Shown: one piece after another, positions 1-8,472 of the stretch | Numbering within the stretch: position 1 is the first letter of the stretch | How the letters are laid out: every line of letters starts with the position of its first letter | Origin: Streptomyces sp. ICBB 8177 | Lineage (GTDB): Bacteria; Actinomycetota; Actinomycetes; Streptomycetales; Streptomycetaceae | DNA length: 64,000 bases | Assembly: GCF_003144095.1 (NCBI RefSeq) | Contig: NZ_NSKH01000003.1 | Location: 444,086 to 508,085, forward strand | Direction: 5' to 3' | Program-made: the position numbers and the translations under genes | Notes under the pieces: model-generated | Told to the model about the DNA's origin: nothing | Database searches by the model: none | The model's input: only the letters and a program-made list of their open reading frames with translations

Positions 1-257
1 AGCGGCGGCGCGTCCACCGCGATCCCGGCCTCGTGCGCGGCGAGCGCCACCAGCGGGGCGAGCCCGGCGACCGCCTCGGCCACGCCGACCACCGGGGGCT
101 GGAAGCCGCCGCCGCGGGCGGTGCCGAGCACGGTGCCGTCGGCTGCGACGATGGCCACGTCGGTCTTGCTGTTGCCCGCGTCGATCGCCAGCACGCCGCC
201 CGGCACGGCCGGCCGCTCGGAGGGCGCCGACGGCGGACGGGAAGGGGTCAGGCCCAC
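1..257 (-). CDS. BadF/BadG/BcrA/BcrD-family sugar kinase, N-terminal part (cut by window edge)
   Basis: Only about the first 85 residues are inside the window; the gene continues past base 1. After a short Pro-rich start, the reading gives AIDAGNSKTDVAI, the phosphate-1 loop of the ASKHA kinase fold as found in the BadF/N-acetylglucosamine-kinase family, followed by a typical VAADGTVLG strand. A GTG at 257 overlaps the stop of the GH4 gene by 10 bases; a later in-frame GTG (about 204) is also possible. As last gene of the ABC sugar operon it probably phosphorylates the imported sugar or its hydrolysis product (inference). The substrate cannot be read from this fragment. Confidence 0.8.
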   Translation of the reverse strand, partial: MGLTPSRPPSAPSERPAVPGGVLAIDAGNSKTDVAIVAADGTVLGTARGGGFQPPVVGVAEAVAGLAPLVALAAHEAGIAVDAPP

Positions 258-1510
258 GCCAGGTGCTCCCGGTTGTGCGCGATCAACTGGTCCGTCAGCG
301 CCTCGGCGTACGCGTACTGGCCGATCAACGGGTGGGCGAGCAGGGCCCGGAAGACCCGCTCGCGCCCGCCGCGCAGCGCCGCGTCCAGCGCCAGGTCCTC
401 GTACGCCGTGACGCCCGCGACCAGTCCCGCGTACAGCGGGTCGAGCGCGGGTACCGGCAGCGGCGCCACCCCCTCGGCGCCCACCGTCGCCTGTGTCTCG
501 ATGACCGCGTCGTCGGGCAGGAAGGGCAGCGTGCCGTTGTTGAACGCGTTGACCACCTGGACGTCGCCGGTACCGCGCAGCAGGGACGAGGCGAGGGCGA
601 CGGCGGCCTCGGAGTAGAACGCGCCGCCGCGCTTGGCCAGCAGGTCCGGCTTGGTGTCCAGCGCGGGGTCGGCGTACAGGGCGAGCAGTTCGCGTTCCAT
701 CGCGGCGACCTCGGCGGCCCGTGACGGCTTCTGGCGCAGTTCGCCCACCACCTCGTCGTGCGCGTAGTAGTAGCGCAGGTAGTACGAGGGCACCACGCCG
801 AGCCGCTCCAGCAGGGGGCGCGGCAGGCTCAGGTCGGCGGCGACCGCGTCCCCGTGCTCGGCGAGCAGCCTGGGCAGCACGTCCTCGCCGCCCGGGCCGC
901 CGAGCCGCACCCCCAGCTCCCAGGTGAGGTGGTTGAGGCCCACGTGGTCCAGGTGCACGTCGGCGGGCGCGACGTCCAGCAGCGCGGCGAACCTGCGCTG
1001 GAAGCCGATCGCCACGTTGCACAGCCCCACCGCGCGGTGCCCGGCCTTCAGCAGCGCGCGGGTGACGATGCCGACCGGATTGGTGAAGTCGACGATCCAC
1101 GCGTCGGGCGCCGCCCGGCGGACCCGGTCGGCGATGTCCAGCACCACCGGGACCGTGCGCAGCGCCTTCGCGAGGCCGCCCGCGCCGGTGGTCTCCTGGC
1201 CGACGCAGCCGCACTCCAGCGGCCAGGTCTCGTCCTGCTGCCTGGCCGCCTGGCCGCCGACGCGCAGTTGCAGCAGCACCGCGTCGGCGCCCGCGACGCC
1301 GGCGTCCAGGTCGCCGGTGGTCACGACGCGGCCGGGGTGGCCCTGGCGGGCGAAGATCCGCCGGGCCAGTGCCCCGATCAGCTCCAGCCGGTCGGCGGCC
1401 GGGTCGATCAGCGTCAGCTCCTCGATGGGCAGCGTCTCGCGCAACCGGGCGAAACCGTCGATGAGTTCGGGGGTGTAGGTGGAACCGCCCCCTACTACGG
1501 CGAGCTTCAT
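248..1510 (-). CDS. 6-phospho-beta-glucosidase, glycoside hydrolase family 4
   Basis: A 420-aa protein, full length for GH4, an NAD+ and Mn2+ dependent family that cleaves glycosides by a redox-elimination mechanism in the cytoplasm. The N terminus is a Rossmann loop (VVGGGSTYTPELI, residues 5-17). The metal-binding Cys-Asn is at 164-165 (GLCNVAIGF) and the family His at 194 (GLNHLTW). The start overlaps the stop of the upstream permease as TGATG, so the two are translationally coupled. Because an ABC system does not phosphorylate its cargo, the nearby BadF-type kinase may make the phosphorylated substrate (inference). Family call is firm; sugar specificity is not. Confidence 0.93.
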   Translation of the reverse strand: MKLAVVGGGSTYTPELIDGFARLRETLPIEELTLIDPAADRLELIGALARRIFARQGHPGRVVTTGDLDAGVAGADAVLLQLRVGGQAARQQDETWPLECGCVGQETTGAGGLAKALRTVPVVLDIADRVRRAAPDAWIVDFTNPVGIVTRALLKAGHRAVGLCNVAIGFQRRFAALLDVAPADVHLDHVGLNHLTWELGVRLGGPGGEDVLPRLLAEHGDAVAADLSLPRPLLERLGVVPSYYLRYYYAHDEVVGELRQKPSRAAEVAAMERELLALYADPALDTKPDLLAKRGGAFYSEAAVALASSLLRGTGDVQVVNAFNNGTLPFLPDDAVIETQATVGAEGVAPLPVPALDPLYAGLVAGVTAYEDLALDAALRGGRERVFRALLAHPLIGQYAYAEALTDQLIAHNREHLAWA

Positions 1511-2412
1511 CAGCCCTTCACTCCTGTCAGTGTGACGCCTTCGACGAACGCCTTCTGGGCGAAGAAGAAGACGATGATCACCGGTGCCATCACGAGCATC
1601 GTGGCCGCCATGGTGAGGTTCCAGCTGGTCTGGTGGGCGCCCTTGAACGACTCCAGTCCGTAACTGAGCGTCCAGGCCGCGGGGTTCTCGCTCGCGTAGA
1701 TCTGCGGGCCGAAGTAGTCGTTCCAGCAGTAGAAGAACTGGAAGAGCGCCACGGCCGCGATCGCGGGCCTGGCCATCGGCAGGATCACCCGCAGCAGGGT
1801 GCGCAGCTCACCGCAGCCGTCCACGCGGGCGGCGTCCACGTACTCGTTCGGGATGGTCACCAGGAACTGCCGCAGCAGGAAGATGGTGAACGCGTCGCCG
1901 AACGCCATCGGGATGATCAGCGGCCACAGGGTGCCGGTCAGGTGCATCTGGTTGGCCCAGAACAGGTACATCGGCACGATGACCACCTGCGGCGGCAGCA
2001 TCATCGTCGCGACCACCAGCATCAGCGCGGTGTTGCGGCCCCGGAAGCGGAACTTGGCGAGCGCGTAGGCCACCGGCACGCTGGAGACCACGGTCAGCAC
2101 GGTGCCCGAGACCGCGTAGACGAGGCTGTTCTTCCACCACGTCAGGAAGCCCGCGGTGTGGAAGACGGTCACGTAGTTGTGCCATGCGAACGGGTGCGGC
2201 CACAGCGAGCGGGTCAGCGCCTGGTTGTCGCTCATCAGCGAGGTCAGCAGCACGAAGACGAACGGCAGCACGAAGAACAGCGCCGCGGCGACTGCGAGGG
2301 AGTGGACCGCGACCCACTCCAGCGCGGCCCTGCGCCGGGCCGAGCGGGCGGCGCCGCCGGGCGGGGAGGCCGGCGCGGACGCCGGGGCCGGGGCCTTGAG
2401 GACGTCGGTCAT
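1510..2412 (-). CDS. carbohydrate ABC transporter permease, MalG type
   Basis: Inner-membrane subunit of 300 aa with six predicted membrane spans after a Pro/Ala-rich cytoplasmic start. The EAA loop that docks the ATPase is visible as EYVDAARVDGCGELRTLLR and then ILPMARP (about residues 195-225). It pairs with the MalF-type permease just upstream and the lipoprotein before that. No ATPase gene lies in the operon inside the window; many Streptomyces sugar importers share the MsiK ATPase encoded elsewhere, which I assume here. The carbohydrate uptake (CUT1) class follows from the family and the neighbouring glycosidase. Confidence 0.93.
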   Translation of the reverse strand: MTDVLKAPAPASAPASPPGGAARSARRRAALEWVAVHSLAVAAALFFVLPFVFVLLTSLMSDNQALTRSLWPHPFAWHNYVTVFHTAGFLTWWKNSLVYAVSGTVLTVVSSVPVAYALAKFRFRGRNTALMLVVATMMLPPQVVIVPMYLFWANQMHLTGTLWPLIIPMAFGDAFTIFLLRQFLVTIPNEYVDAARVDGCGELRTLLRVILPMARPAIAAVALFQFFYCWNDYFGPQIYASENPAAWTLSYGLESFKGAHQTSWNLTMAATMLVMAPVIIVFFFAQKAFVEGVTLTGVKG

Positions 2413-2418
2413 GGCGGT

Positions 2419-3399
2419 TCAGTCTCCCGCCTGGATCAGGCCGCCACGGCGGCGCATCAGCAGCGCGGTGAAGGCCATGGCGAGGGCGAACAGGACGAGC
2501 GCGATGACACAGGCCGAGCCGGTGTCGAAGTGCTGGAAGCCGAGGTTGTAGACGAGCTGCGGCAGCGTCAGCGTCGACTTGTCGGGGTAGCCGGGCTCGA
2601 ACTGCTGCCCGGAGTTGCCGATGATCCCGCTGGCGACCTGACCGGCGATCATCGGCTGGGTGTAGTACTGCATGGTCTGGATGACGCCGGTGACGACGGC
2701 GAACATCACGATGGGCGAGATGTTCGGCAGCGTGACGAAGCGGAACCGCTGCCAGGCGCCCGCGCCGTCCAGCTCGGCGGCCTCGTACTGCTCCTTCGGC
2801 ACGTCGAGCAGCGCGGCCATGAAGATCACCATCAGGTCGCCGACGCCCCACAGCGCCAGCATGGTCAGCGCGGGCTTGGACCAGCTCGGGTCGTTGAACC
2901 AGCCCGGCTGCGGCAGCCCGACGTCGCCGAGCAGGTGGTCGACCGGCCCGGTGCCGGGGTTGAGCAGGAAGGCGAACGCCATGGTGGCGGCGACCGGGGG
3001 CGCCAGGTAGGGCAGGTAGAACGCGGTGCGGAACAGCCCGGTGCCCAGCTTGATCTTCGTGATCAGCAGTCCGACACCCAGCCCGAAGACCACTCGGGTG
3101 GTGACCATCACCAGCACCAGCCACAGCGTGTTGCGCAACGCGGGCCAGAACAGCGGGTATTCGGTGAAGACGTACGACCAGTTGCGGGTGCCGTTCCAGG
3201 TCGGCGGCCGGAAGCCGTCGTAGTGCATGAAGGAGAAGTACACGGTCGAGACCAGGGGGTAGGCGAAGAAGAACGCGAACCCGATCAGCCAGGGCGCGAG
3301 GAACGCCAGCGTGACCAGGGCCGAGCGGCGGCGCTTGGCCTTCGGCGTGACCGTGCGCGCGCAGCGCCCGGCCGACGGGGTGGTGAGGGAGGCGGCCAT
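2419..3399 (-). CDS. carbohydrate ABC transporter permease, MalF type
   Basis: Second membrane subunit of the importer, 326 aa. I chose ATG at 3399 (MAASLTTPSAG), two bases after the stop of the binding-protein gene; a longer open frame upstream is only read-through of non-coding phase. A basic stretch (PKAKRRRSA) is followed by six predicted membrane spans, beginning LVTLAFLAPWLIGFAFFF. The EAA-type loop is EQYEAAELDGAGAWQRFR then TLPNISP, near residues 215-245. Tight spacing (2 nt upstream, 6 nt downstream) shows operon expression with its partner permease. Confidence 0.92.
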   Translation of the reverse strand: MAASLTTPSAGRCARTVTPKAKRRRSALVTLAFLAPWLIGFAFFFAYPLVSTVYFSFMHYDGFRPPTWNGTRNWSYVFTEYPLFWPALRNTLWLVLVMVTTRVVFGLGVGLLITKIKLGTGLFRTAFYLPYLAPPVAATMAFAFLLNPGTGPVDHLLGDVGLPQPGWFNDPSWSKPALTMLALWGVGDLMVIFMAALLDVPKEQYEAAELDGAGAWQRFRFVTLPNISPIVMFAVVTGVIQTMQYYTQPMIAGQVASGIIGNSGQQFEPGYPDKSTLTLPQLVYNLGFQHFDTGSACVIALVLFALAMAFTALLMRRRGGLIQAGD

Positions 3400-3401
3400 C
3401 G

Positions 3402-4745
3402 TCACTTCGCCTGCGCGGTGTCTTCGTCGACCTGCTTGTCCACGCCCTTCAGGCCCGCTTCGAGGTCCCGCACCTTGCCCGCCTCGTAGTTGTAGGCGAA
3501 GTCCTGCAAAGTGACCTGGTACTGGCCGCCGTTGGGGCTCGCGGGCGTGGTGTTGCTGTTGGGGTTCTCCGCGATGTCCACGAACGTCTGGAAGTTCGGG
3601 TCCTGGTCGAGCTTCGGCGACTTGAGCGCGGCCAGGGTGGAGGGCACGTTGTGGATCTCGTTGGAGAAGTTCACCACCGCGTCGGTGTCGGTGGTGATGA
3701 ACTTGACGAACTCCCAGGCGGCGTTCTGCTTCTGGCTGTGCGCGGCGATGCCGACGATGGTGCCGGTGATGTACCCCTTGCCGTAGGTGTCGGCCTGGTC
3801 GTCCGGCACCGGCAGCGGCGCCACCCCGATCGGGAACTTCACGCCCGCCTGCTGGGCCATCCCCAGCCGCCACTCGCCGTCCATGGCCATCGCGACCTGC
3901 CCGGTCTGGAACGGGTTCTTCGCGCCGAACTCGTCCCCGAAGGTGCTGCGGTACTTCTCCAGCCTGGTGAACCCGCCGAGCGCGTTCACCAGCCCCTTCT
4001 GGTAGGTGAACATCTGGGCGAAGGCGGGGTCCCTGGCGACCTCGGAGTCGCCCTTGGAGTCGAAGTAGGCCGGGCTCCACTGGGCGGCGTAGTGCGCGGG
4101 CGTCGACTCGTAGCCGTGGAAGTCCGGCATGAAGCCCAGTTGGGAGTACGAGTCCCCGCTGGACCTGGTCAGCTTGACCGCGTCGGCCTGGAACTGCGAC
4201 CAGGTGTGCGGTGGCGAGGTGATACCGGCGGCCTTGAACGCGTCCTTGTTGTAGTACAGCCCGTAGGCGTCCCCGAGCAGCGGCAGCGTGCAGCGTGTCC
4301 CGTCGTACTGGGTGTAGTCCAGCATCGGCTTGGGGAACGTGCTCTGCGGGTCGATGCCGGACTTCTTCAGGAACGGCCCGAGATCCGCCATCGCCCCCGA
4401 CGAGCAGAACTTGCCGACGTTGTCGGTGGTGAACGACGAGACCACGTCCGGCGCGTCCGGACCGCCCGCGCGCAGCGCCTGGTTGATCTTGTCGTCGTTG
4501 ACGTTGGGCACCGCGTGGACGTGGATGTTGGGGTGCGCCTTCTCGAACGCGGCGATGTCGTCGTTGATCGCCTTCAGCTCGCTCGGCGCGCTCCAGCCGT
4601 GCCAGAAGTTGATCGTGACGTCCTTGTTCGGGTTGTCGCCCGCCTGGTCGGTGCTCTGCCCGGTACAGGCACTGGCCAGCAGTGTCATCGCGGCGCCGGT
4701 GGCGAGGGCGGTGCATATGCGGGCGAATCTGCGGGATGTGGACAT
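3402..4745 (-). CDS. extracellular solute-binding lipoprotein of sugar ABC importer
   Basis: A 447-aa family 1 binding protein that captures sugar outside the cell and delivers it to the two permeases. Start ATG 4745 has GGAGG 7 nt upstream; an ATG 21 bases earlier lacks this. The signal peptide has Arg residues (SRRFAR), a hydrophobic core and a lipobox LLASAC with the lipidated Cys at residue 27. The mature part begins with the usual NFWHGWSAPSELKAI strand-helix of the maltose-binding fold. Residues near the C terminus (NPNSNTTPAS) follow the SBP pattern. It lies between the ROK regulator and the permeases, all one direction. Confidence 0.93.
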   Translation of the reverse strand: MSTSRRFARICTALATGAAMTLLASACTGQSTDQAGDNPNKDVTINFWHGWSAPSELKAINDDIAAFEKAHPNIHVHAVPNVNDDKINQALRAGGPDAPDVVSSFTTDNVGKFCSSGAMADLGPFLKKSGIDPQSTFPKPMLDYTQYDGTRCTLPLLGDAYGLYYNKDAFKAAGITSPPHTWSQFQADAVKLTRSSGDSYSQLGFMPDFHGYESTPAHYAAQWSPAYFDSKGDSEVARDPAFAQMFTYQKGLVNALGGFTRLEKYRSTFGDEFGAKNPFQTGQVAMAMDGEWRLGMAQQAGVKFPIGVAPLPVPDDQADTYGKGYITGTIVGIAAHSQKQNAAWEFVKFITTDTDAVVNFSNEIHNVPSTLAALKSPKLDQDPNFQTFVDIAENPNSNTTPASPNGGQYQVTLQDFAYNYEAGKVRDLEAGLKGVDKQVDEDTAQAK

Positions 4746-4865
4746 GCGGATCCTCCAGGAGGGCATGCGGAAGCAGGGCTCGGTGCGCGGGGGGGTGGGA
4801 CGAGGTGCGGATGTCGCGCCCGGGGCGCGGTAAGGGGCGGGCCCGGGGTCGTGCTGTCTGCGGCC

Positions 4866-6044
4866 TTATTCGGCCGTGGTGTCGAAGATCTCGTCGCGGG
4901 CGGCGGCCAGCGCCCGCTGGACCGCGCCGACCAGCACCGGGTTGCCGGTCAGCTCGCTGAGCCGCAACGCGGGCTGCGGGATGGCCAGTTCGCGCAGGTG
5001 CCGCTCGACCCGGGAGCGCAGTTCCTCGCCGCCCGCGGTCACCACGCCGCCGGACAGCACGACGAGCTGCGGGTCCAGCACGGCGACGACGGAGGCGAGT
5101 CCGGTGGCCATCCGGACGGCCAGTTCGTCCAGCACCGCGGCGCCGTCCTGACCGTCGGCCACCGCCTTGGCGATCGCCTCCTGGGGGGTGCGGGCCTTGA
5201 TGCCGCCCTGCCGGGCGAGCTTCAACACCGCTTCGCCGCCCGCCAGTTCCTGGAAGCCGCCGGTGTTGGCGCGGCTGACGTTGTGCAGGACCGGCGCCCC
5301 CGGCAGCGGCATGTAGCCGACCTCGCCCGCGCCGCCGGTGGCGCCGCGGTGCAGCCGGCCGCCGAGCACGACGGCCGCGCCGATGCCCTCCTCGGCCCAG
5401 AAGAGCACGAAGTCCTCGCAGCCGACCGCCGCGCCGAGGCGCTGCTCGGCGACGGCCGCCAGGTTGACGTCGTTCTCCACCGTGAGCGGCACGCCCAGGG
5501 CGGCGCCGAGTTCGTCGAGCAGGTCGGGGGAGTGCCAGCCCGGCACGTGGCCCGCGTACCGCAGCACGTTGGTCACCGGGTCGAAGGCGCCGGGGAAGCC
5601 GATGACGACCCGGTTGAGCCGGGAACGGTCCACCCCGGCCGCCGCGGCCGCCGTGTCGATCGCCTCGGTGACCTGGCTGACGGTGCGGGTGGTGCGCCGG
5701 CCCTTGGTCGTCACGGTGTGCTCGCCGCGCACGTCGCCCGCGATGTCGGCGACGGCCGCGGTGATGCGGTCGGGGGTCACGTCCAGCGCCGCGACGTGGC
5801 CCGCGTCGGGGTTCACCCGGTACAGCTGGGCGCTCGGGCCCGGCCGGCCGGCCGTCGTGCCGGTGGCGACGACCAGCCCGGCGGCCTCCAGGCGGCCGAG
5901 CAACTGGGAGGCGGTGGGCTTGGACAGTCCGGTCAGCTCGCCGATCCGGGTGCGGGAGAGCGGGCCGTGTTCCAGCAGCAGGTCGAGCGCGGCACGGTCG
6001 TTCATGGCGCGCAGCACGCGCGGCGTTCCCGGTGTCCCGGCCAC
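4866..6044 (-). CDS. ROK-family transcriptional regulator
   Basis: A 392-aa protein with an N-terminal winged HTH (about residues 16-62: LLEHGPLSRTRIGELTGLSK) and a C-terminal ROK sugar-kinase-like sensor domain (about 80-385) with the family glycine-rich segments, for example HRGATGGAGEVGYMPL. The zinc-binding CxCGxxGC motif of many ROK kinases is not present, which fits a regulator rather than a kinase. It is the first gene of the minus-strand sugar operon; 121 nt separate it from the lipoprotein gene. The perfect palindrome at 6131-6145, about 87 bp upstream of its start, is its likely binding site, so it probably represses itself and the operon (inference). Confidence 0.93.
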   Translation of the reverse strand: MAGTPGTPRVLRAMNDRAALDLLLEHGPLSRTRIGELTGLSKPTASQLLGRLEAAGLVVATGTTAGRPGPSAQLYRVNPDAGHVAALDVTPDRITAAVADIAGDVRGEHTVTTKGRRTTRTVSQVTEAIDTAAAAAGVDRSRLNRVVIGFPGAFDPVTNVLRYAGHVPGWHSPDLLDELGAALGVPLTVENDVNLAAVAEQRLGAAVGCEDFVLFWAEEGIGAAVVLGGRLHRGATGGAGEVGYMPLPGAPVLHNVSRANTGGFQELAGGEAVLKLARQGGIKARTPQEAIAKAVADGQDGAAVLDELAVRMATGLASVVAVLDPQLVVLSGGVVTAGGEELRSRVERHLRELAIPQPALRLSELTGNPVLVGAVQRALAAARDEIFDTTAE

Positions 6045-6130
6045 GGTCCTGATCCCTCCCTCGTACGGCGTCGACGGCTAACGGTAATGGTCGCGGGCAC
6101 CGCGCGGCGTGGTGACCGCGAGTGCTCTAT

Positions 6131-6145
6131 TAGGAAACTTTCCTA
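6131..6145. promoter_or_regulatory. putative ROK operator palindrome
   Basis: TAGGAAA-C-TTTCCTA is a perfect 7+1+7 palindrome in an AT-rich island upstream of the ROK gene. A second half-site, GGAAAGTT, follows at 6155-6162, so the protein could bind cooperatively. Position upstream of the first gene of the operon suggests autoregulation. Binding by this ROK protein is inferred, not shown. Confidence 0.65.
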
Positions 6146-6243
6146 TCGGTGACTGGAAAGTTAAGCCTCCGCATCGGACCCGTCAAGGGGCTACCCGTGA
6201 GTACCCGGGCCGTCTCGACCAAAGCGTTACCCGGGGAAACGCC

Positions 6244-6277
6244 GACGGCCCCCGCGACCGGTGTCGCGGGGGCCGTC
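6244..6277 (-). terminator. terminator hairpin after mscS-like gene
   Basis: A perfect 15-bp inverted repeat (GACGGCCCCCGCGAC, loop CGGT, then its complement) lies 20 nt beyond the stop of the mechanosensitive channel gene, and before the sugar-operon promoter region. There is no T-run, as usual in this GC-rich group. Confidence 0.75.
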
Positions 6278-6297
6278 GGGGCGGCGGGAACGTGAGG

Positions 6298-7539
6298 TCA
6301 CCGCCGCCGGAAGAGCGAGTGGCGGCCGGGGCGCTTCTCGTCGCCCTCCGGGCCCTCGCCGTCCCCGCCGTCCTTTCCGGACGCGCCGGAGGCCTCCGGC
6401 GCCTGCGAGGGGTGCGGCGCCTGCGAGACGTGCGGCGGGGTGGACGGGTGCGGTACCGACGTGCCGCCGGTGGTCTCCGGCGCGGGAACGGGGGCGGGGG
6501 CGGCCGGGACGGAGACCGCGGCGGCGGAGGCGGGGCCGGTCTCGACCACCGGCGCCTGGGCCGGGTCGGTGCTGGTGGCGTCGGAGGCCGTCGCGCTGCC
6601 GCCTGCGATCGTGATGCCCTCCTCGTCGAAGGCCCGCTTGATCCGCCAGCGCAGCTCGCGCGCCACGCCGGTCGCCCTGCCCGGCATGGTCTTCGCCTGC
6701 GCCCTTATCACCACGGAGTCCGCGCTGACCGTCTCCAGGCCCAGGACCTGCACCGGCTCCCAGAGCGCCTCGTCCCAGGGCTCCTCCTTGGCCATCTGCT
6801 CCGCCGCCGAGGTGATGACGTCCCTGGCCCGGTCCAGGTCCTCGCCGTAGCCGACCTGGATGTCGACCATCGCGGTCGCCCAGCCCTGGCTGAGGTTGCC
6901 GATCCGCTTGACCTCGCCGTTGCGCACGTACCAGATCTCGCCGTTGTCGCCGCGCAGCTTGGTCACCCGCAGGCCGACCTCGATCACGGTGCCGGAGGCC
7001 ACGCCGGCGTCGATCGTGTCGCCGACGCCGTACTGGTCCTCAAGGATCATGAAGACGCCGGAGAGGAAGTCGGTGACCAGGTTGCGGGCGCCGAAGCCGA
7101 CCGCGACGCCCGCCACCCCGGCGCTGGCCAGCAGCGGGGCCAGGTTGATCTGGAGCACCGACAGCACGGTCAGCGCCGCCGTGCCCAGGATCAGGAACGA
7201 CGCCACGCTGCGCAGCACCGAGCCGATCGCCTCACTGCGCTGCCTGCGCCGCTCCGCGTTGACCAGCAGCCCGCCGAGGGCGGCGCTGGCGCGGGACTCC
7301 GCGGTGCGGTTCATCCGCGCGATCAGCTGGGTGATCATGCGGCGGACCATGGCTCGCAGGACGATCGCGATCGCCAGGATGAGGATGATCCGCAGGGCCG
7401 CCTCGACCCAGTTCGCCCAGTGGACCTGCACGTAGTTGGCCGCGTTGGTGGCGGACCGCTGGGCGTGGTCGAGCGTGACGTCGCCCGGGTCGCCGGGACC
7501 CGGCGAGGCGGCGGCGATCATGGACCAGGACCAGGACAC
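6298..7539 (-). CDS. MscS-family mechanosensitive ion channel
   Basis: A 413-aa membrane protein. Predicted spans lie at about 44-64 and 110-160; the last carries the pore-lining Ala/Gly-rich helix of MscS (ASAGVAGVAVGFGARNL), followed by the beta domain (DQYGVGDTIDAG) and a mixed alpha/beta cytoplasmic region to about residue 285. The last 120 residues are low-complexity Pro/Ala/Ser/Gly with a basic end (RHSLFRRR), absent from small MscS. It would release solutes on osmotic downshock. GTG at 7539 has GAAGG about 9 nt upstream. It stands alone with its own terminator. Confidence 0.93.
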   Translation of the reverse strand: MSWSWSMIAAASPGPGDPGDVTLDHAQRSATNAANYVQVHWANWVEAALRIILILAIAIVLRAMVRRMITQLIARMNRTAESRASAALGGLLVNAERRRQRSEAIGSVLRSVASFLILGTAALTVLSVLQINLAPLLASAGVAGVAVGFGARNLVTDFLSGVFMILEDQYGVGDTIDAGVASGTVIEVGLRVTKLRGDNGEIWYVRNGEVKRIGNLSQGWATAMVDIQVGYGEDLDRARDVITSAAEQMAKEEPWDEALWEPVQVLGLETVSADSVVIRAQAKTMPGRATGVARELRWRIKRAFDEEGITIAGGSATASDATSTDPAQAPVVETGPASAAAVSVPAAPAPVPAPETTGGTSVPHPSTPPHVSQAPHPSQAPEASGASGKDGGDGEGPEGDEKRPGRHSLFRRR

Positions 7540-7841
7540 GGTGGGGGACCTTCCCTAGGGACGGGGGCTTCGGGCTGCGCCGTCCGGACGGGCCCGGAGG
7601 GGCCCCGGTCTGCGAACGGCCGGTCAACCACCCTAACGGGGCAATCGCCGCGCCCCCGGACGACGACCGAACGCCTCTCCGGTGACCGGGGGCGTAATGC
7701 GTGGATATAAAGAGGTGTGCGGGAAAACACCCTGAGGTCGTTACCCGGTCATGGTGGCGCCACGACCAGGAGTGCGGCGACACTGAGGGGAGATCGTCCC
7801 GGCGCGAGCCACGCGCCGCCGGCGTATTAAGGGAGGCATCC
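7540..7841. promoter_or_regulatory. divergent promoter region between mscS-like and HNH genes
   Basis: No gene is seen in these 302 bases. On the plus strand a possible promoter is TGACCG (7683-7688), 17-nt spacer, TATAAA (7706-7711), unusually AT-rich for the window; it would give an HNH mRNA with a leader of about 120 nt. Nothing convincing is seen for the minus-strand gene. Confidence 0.4.
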
Positions 7842-8378
7842 GTGCCGCATGTCCTTGTCCTCAACGCGTCGTACGAGCCGCTCGGCGTCGTACCGCTCCG
7901 CCGCGCGCTCGTTCTCGTCCTCAACAACAAGGCCGTCTGCCTTGAGGAGTCCGGCGCCCTCATGCACAGCGCGACCCGCGTACTTCCCGCGCCCAGTGTC
8001 GTAAAACTCACGAAATTCGTGCGCGTCCCGTTCCGCGGGCCGGTCCCGCTCACCCGGCGCGCGCTCTTCGCCCGGGACGGCGGCAAGTGCGCCTACTGTG
8101 GCAGCGCCGCAACCAGCGTCGACCACGTCATCCCGCGCAGCCGGGGCGGCCAGCACTCCTGGGACAACGTGGTGGCGGCCTGCCGCCGCTGCAACCACGT
8201 CAAGGCCGACCGCCACGTCGCGGAACTCGGCTGGCGCCTGCGCCATCAGCCCGCCCCGCCCTCCGGCCTGGCCTGGCGCATCATCGGCACCGGCCATAGG
8301 GACCCGCGCTGGCTGCCATACCTGCAAGCGTATGGCGCCGAGGACGCCATGGCCCGGATCGACGGCATCTCCGCCTGA
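7842..8378 (+). CDS. HNH endonuclease
   Basis: A 178-aa protein of a type found throughout Streptomyces. Start GTG 7842 follows GGGAGG with 5 nt spacing. The N-terminal half (residues 1-75, VLVLNASYEPLGVVPLRRA) is the conserved domain usually joined to this HNH. The C-terminal half has the zinc-binding pairs CAYCG and CRRCN and the HNH core DHVIPRSRGGQHSWDN, where His of DHV is the expected catalytic residue. The biological role is not established; genes of this type are not in obvious restriction or toxin operons, and none is seen here. Confidence 0.92.
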   Translation: MPHVLVLNASYEPLGVVPLRRALVLVLNNKAVCLEESGALMHSATRVLPAPSVVKLTKFVRVPFRGPVPLTRRALFARDGGKCAYCGSAATSVDHVIPRSRGGQHSWDNVVAACRRCNHVKADRHVAELGWRLRHQPAPPSGLAWRIIGTGHRDPRWLPYLQAYGAEDAMARIDGISA

Positions 8379-8472
8379 GGTCCGGGCCTTCGTCGTAGGT
8401 ACGCGGAGCACGCCTTCCGAAGGCGGACACGTGGTGGGGGACCGGACCGCGCGGCCCGGCTCCCCACCACCG

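Noticed and set aside
1633-6152. Very long plus-strand open frames opposite the sugar operon (618 and 833 codons)
   Set aside because: They are antisense shadows of the permease, binding protein and ROK genes caused by high GC3; the products are Arg/His/Gln-rich and match no family.
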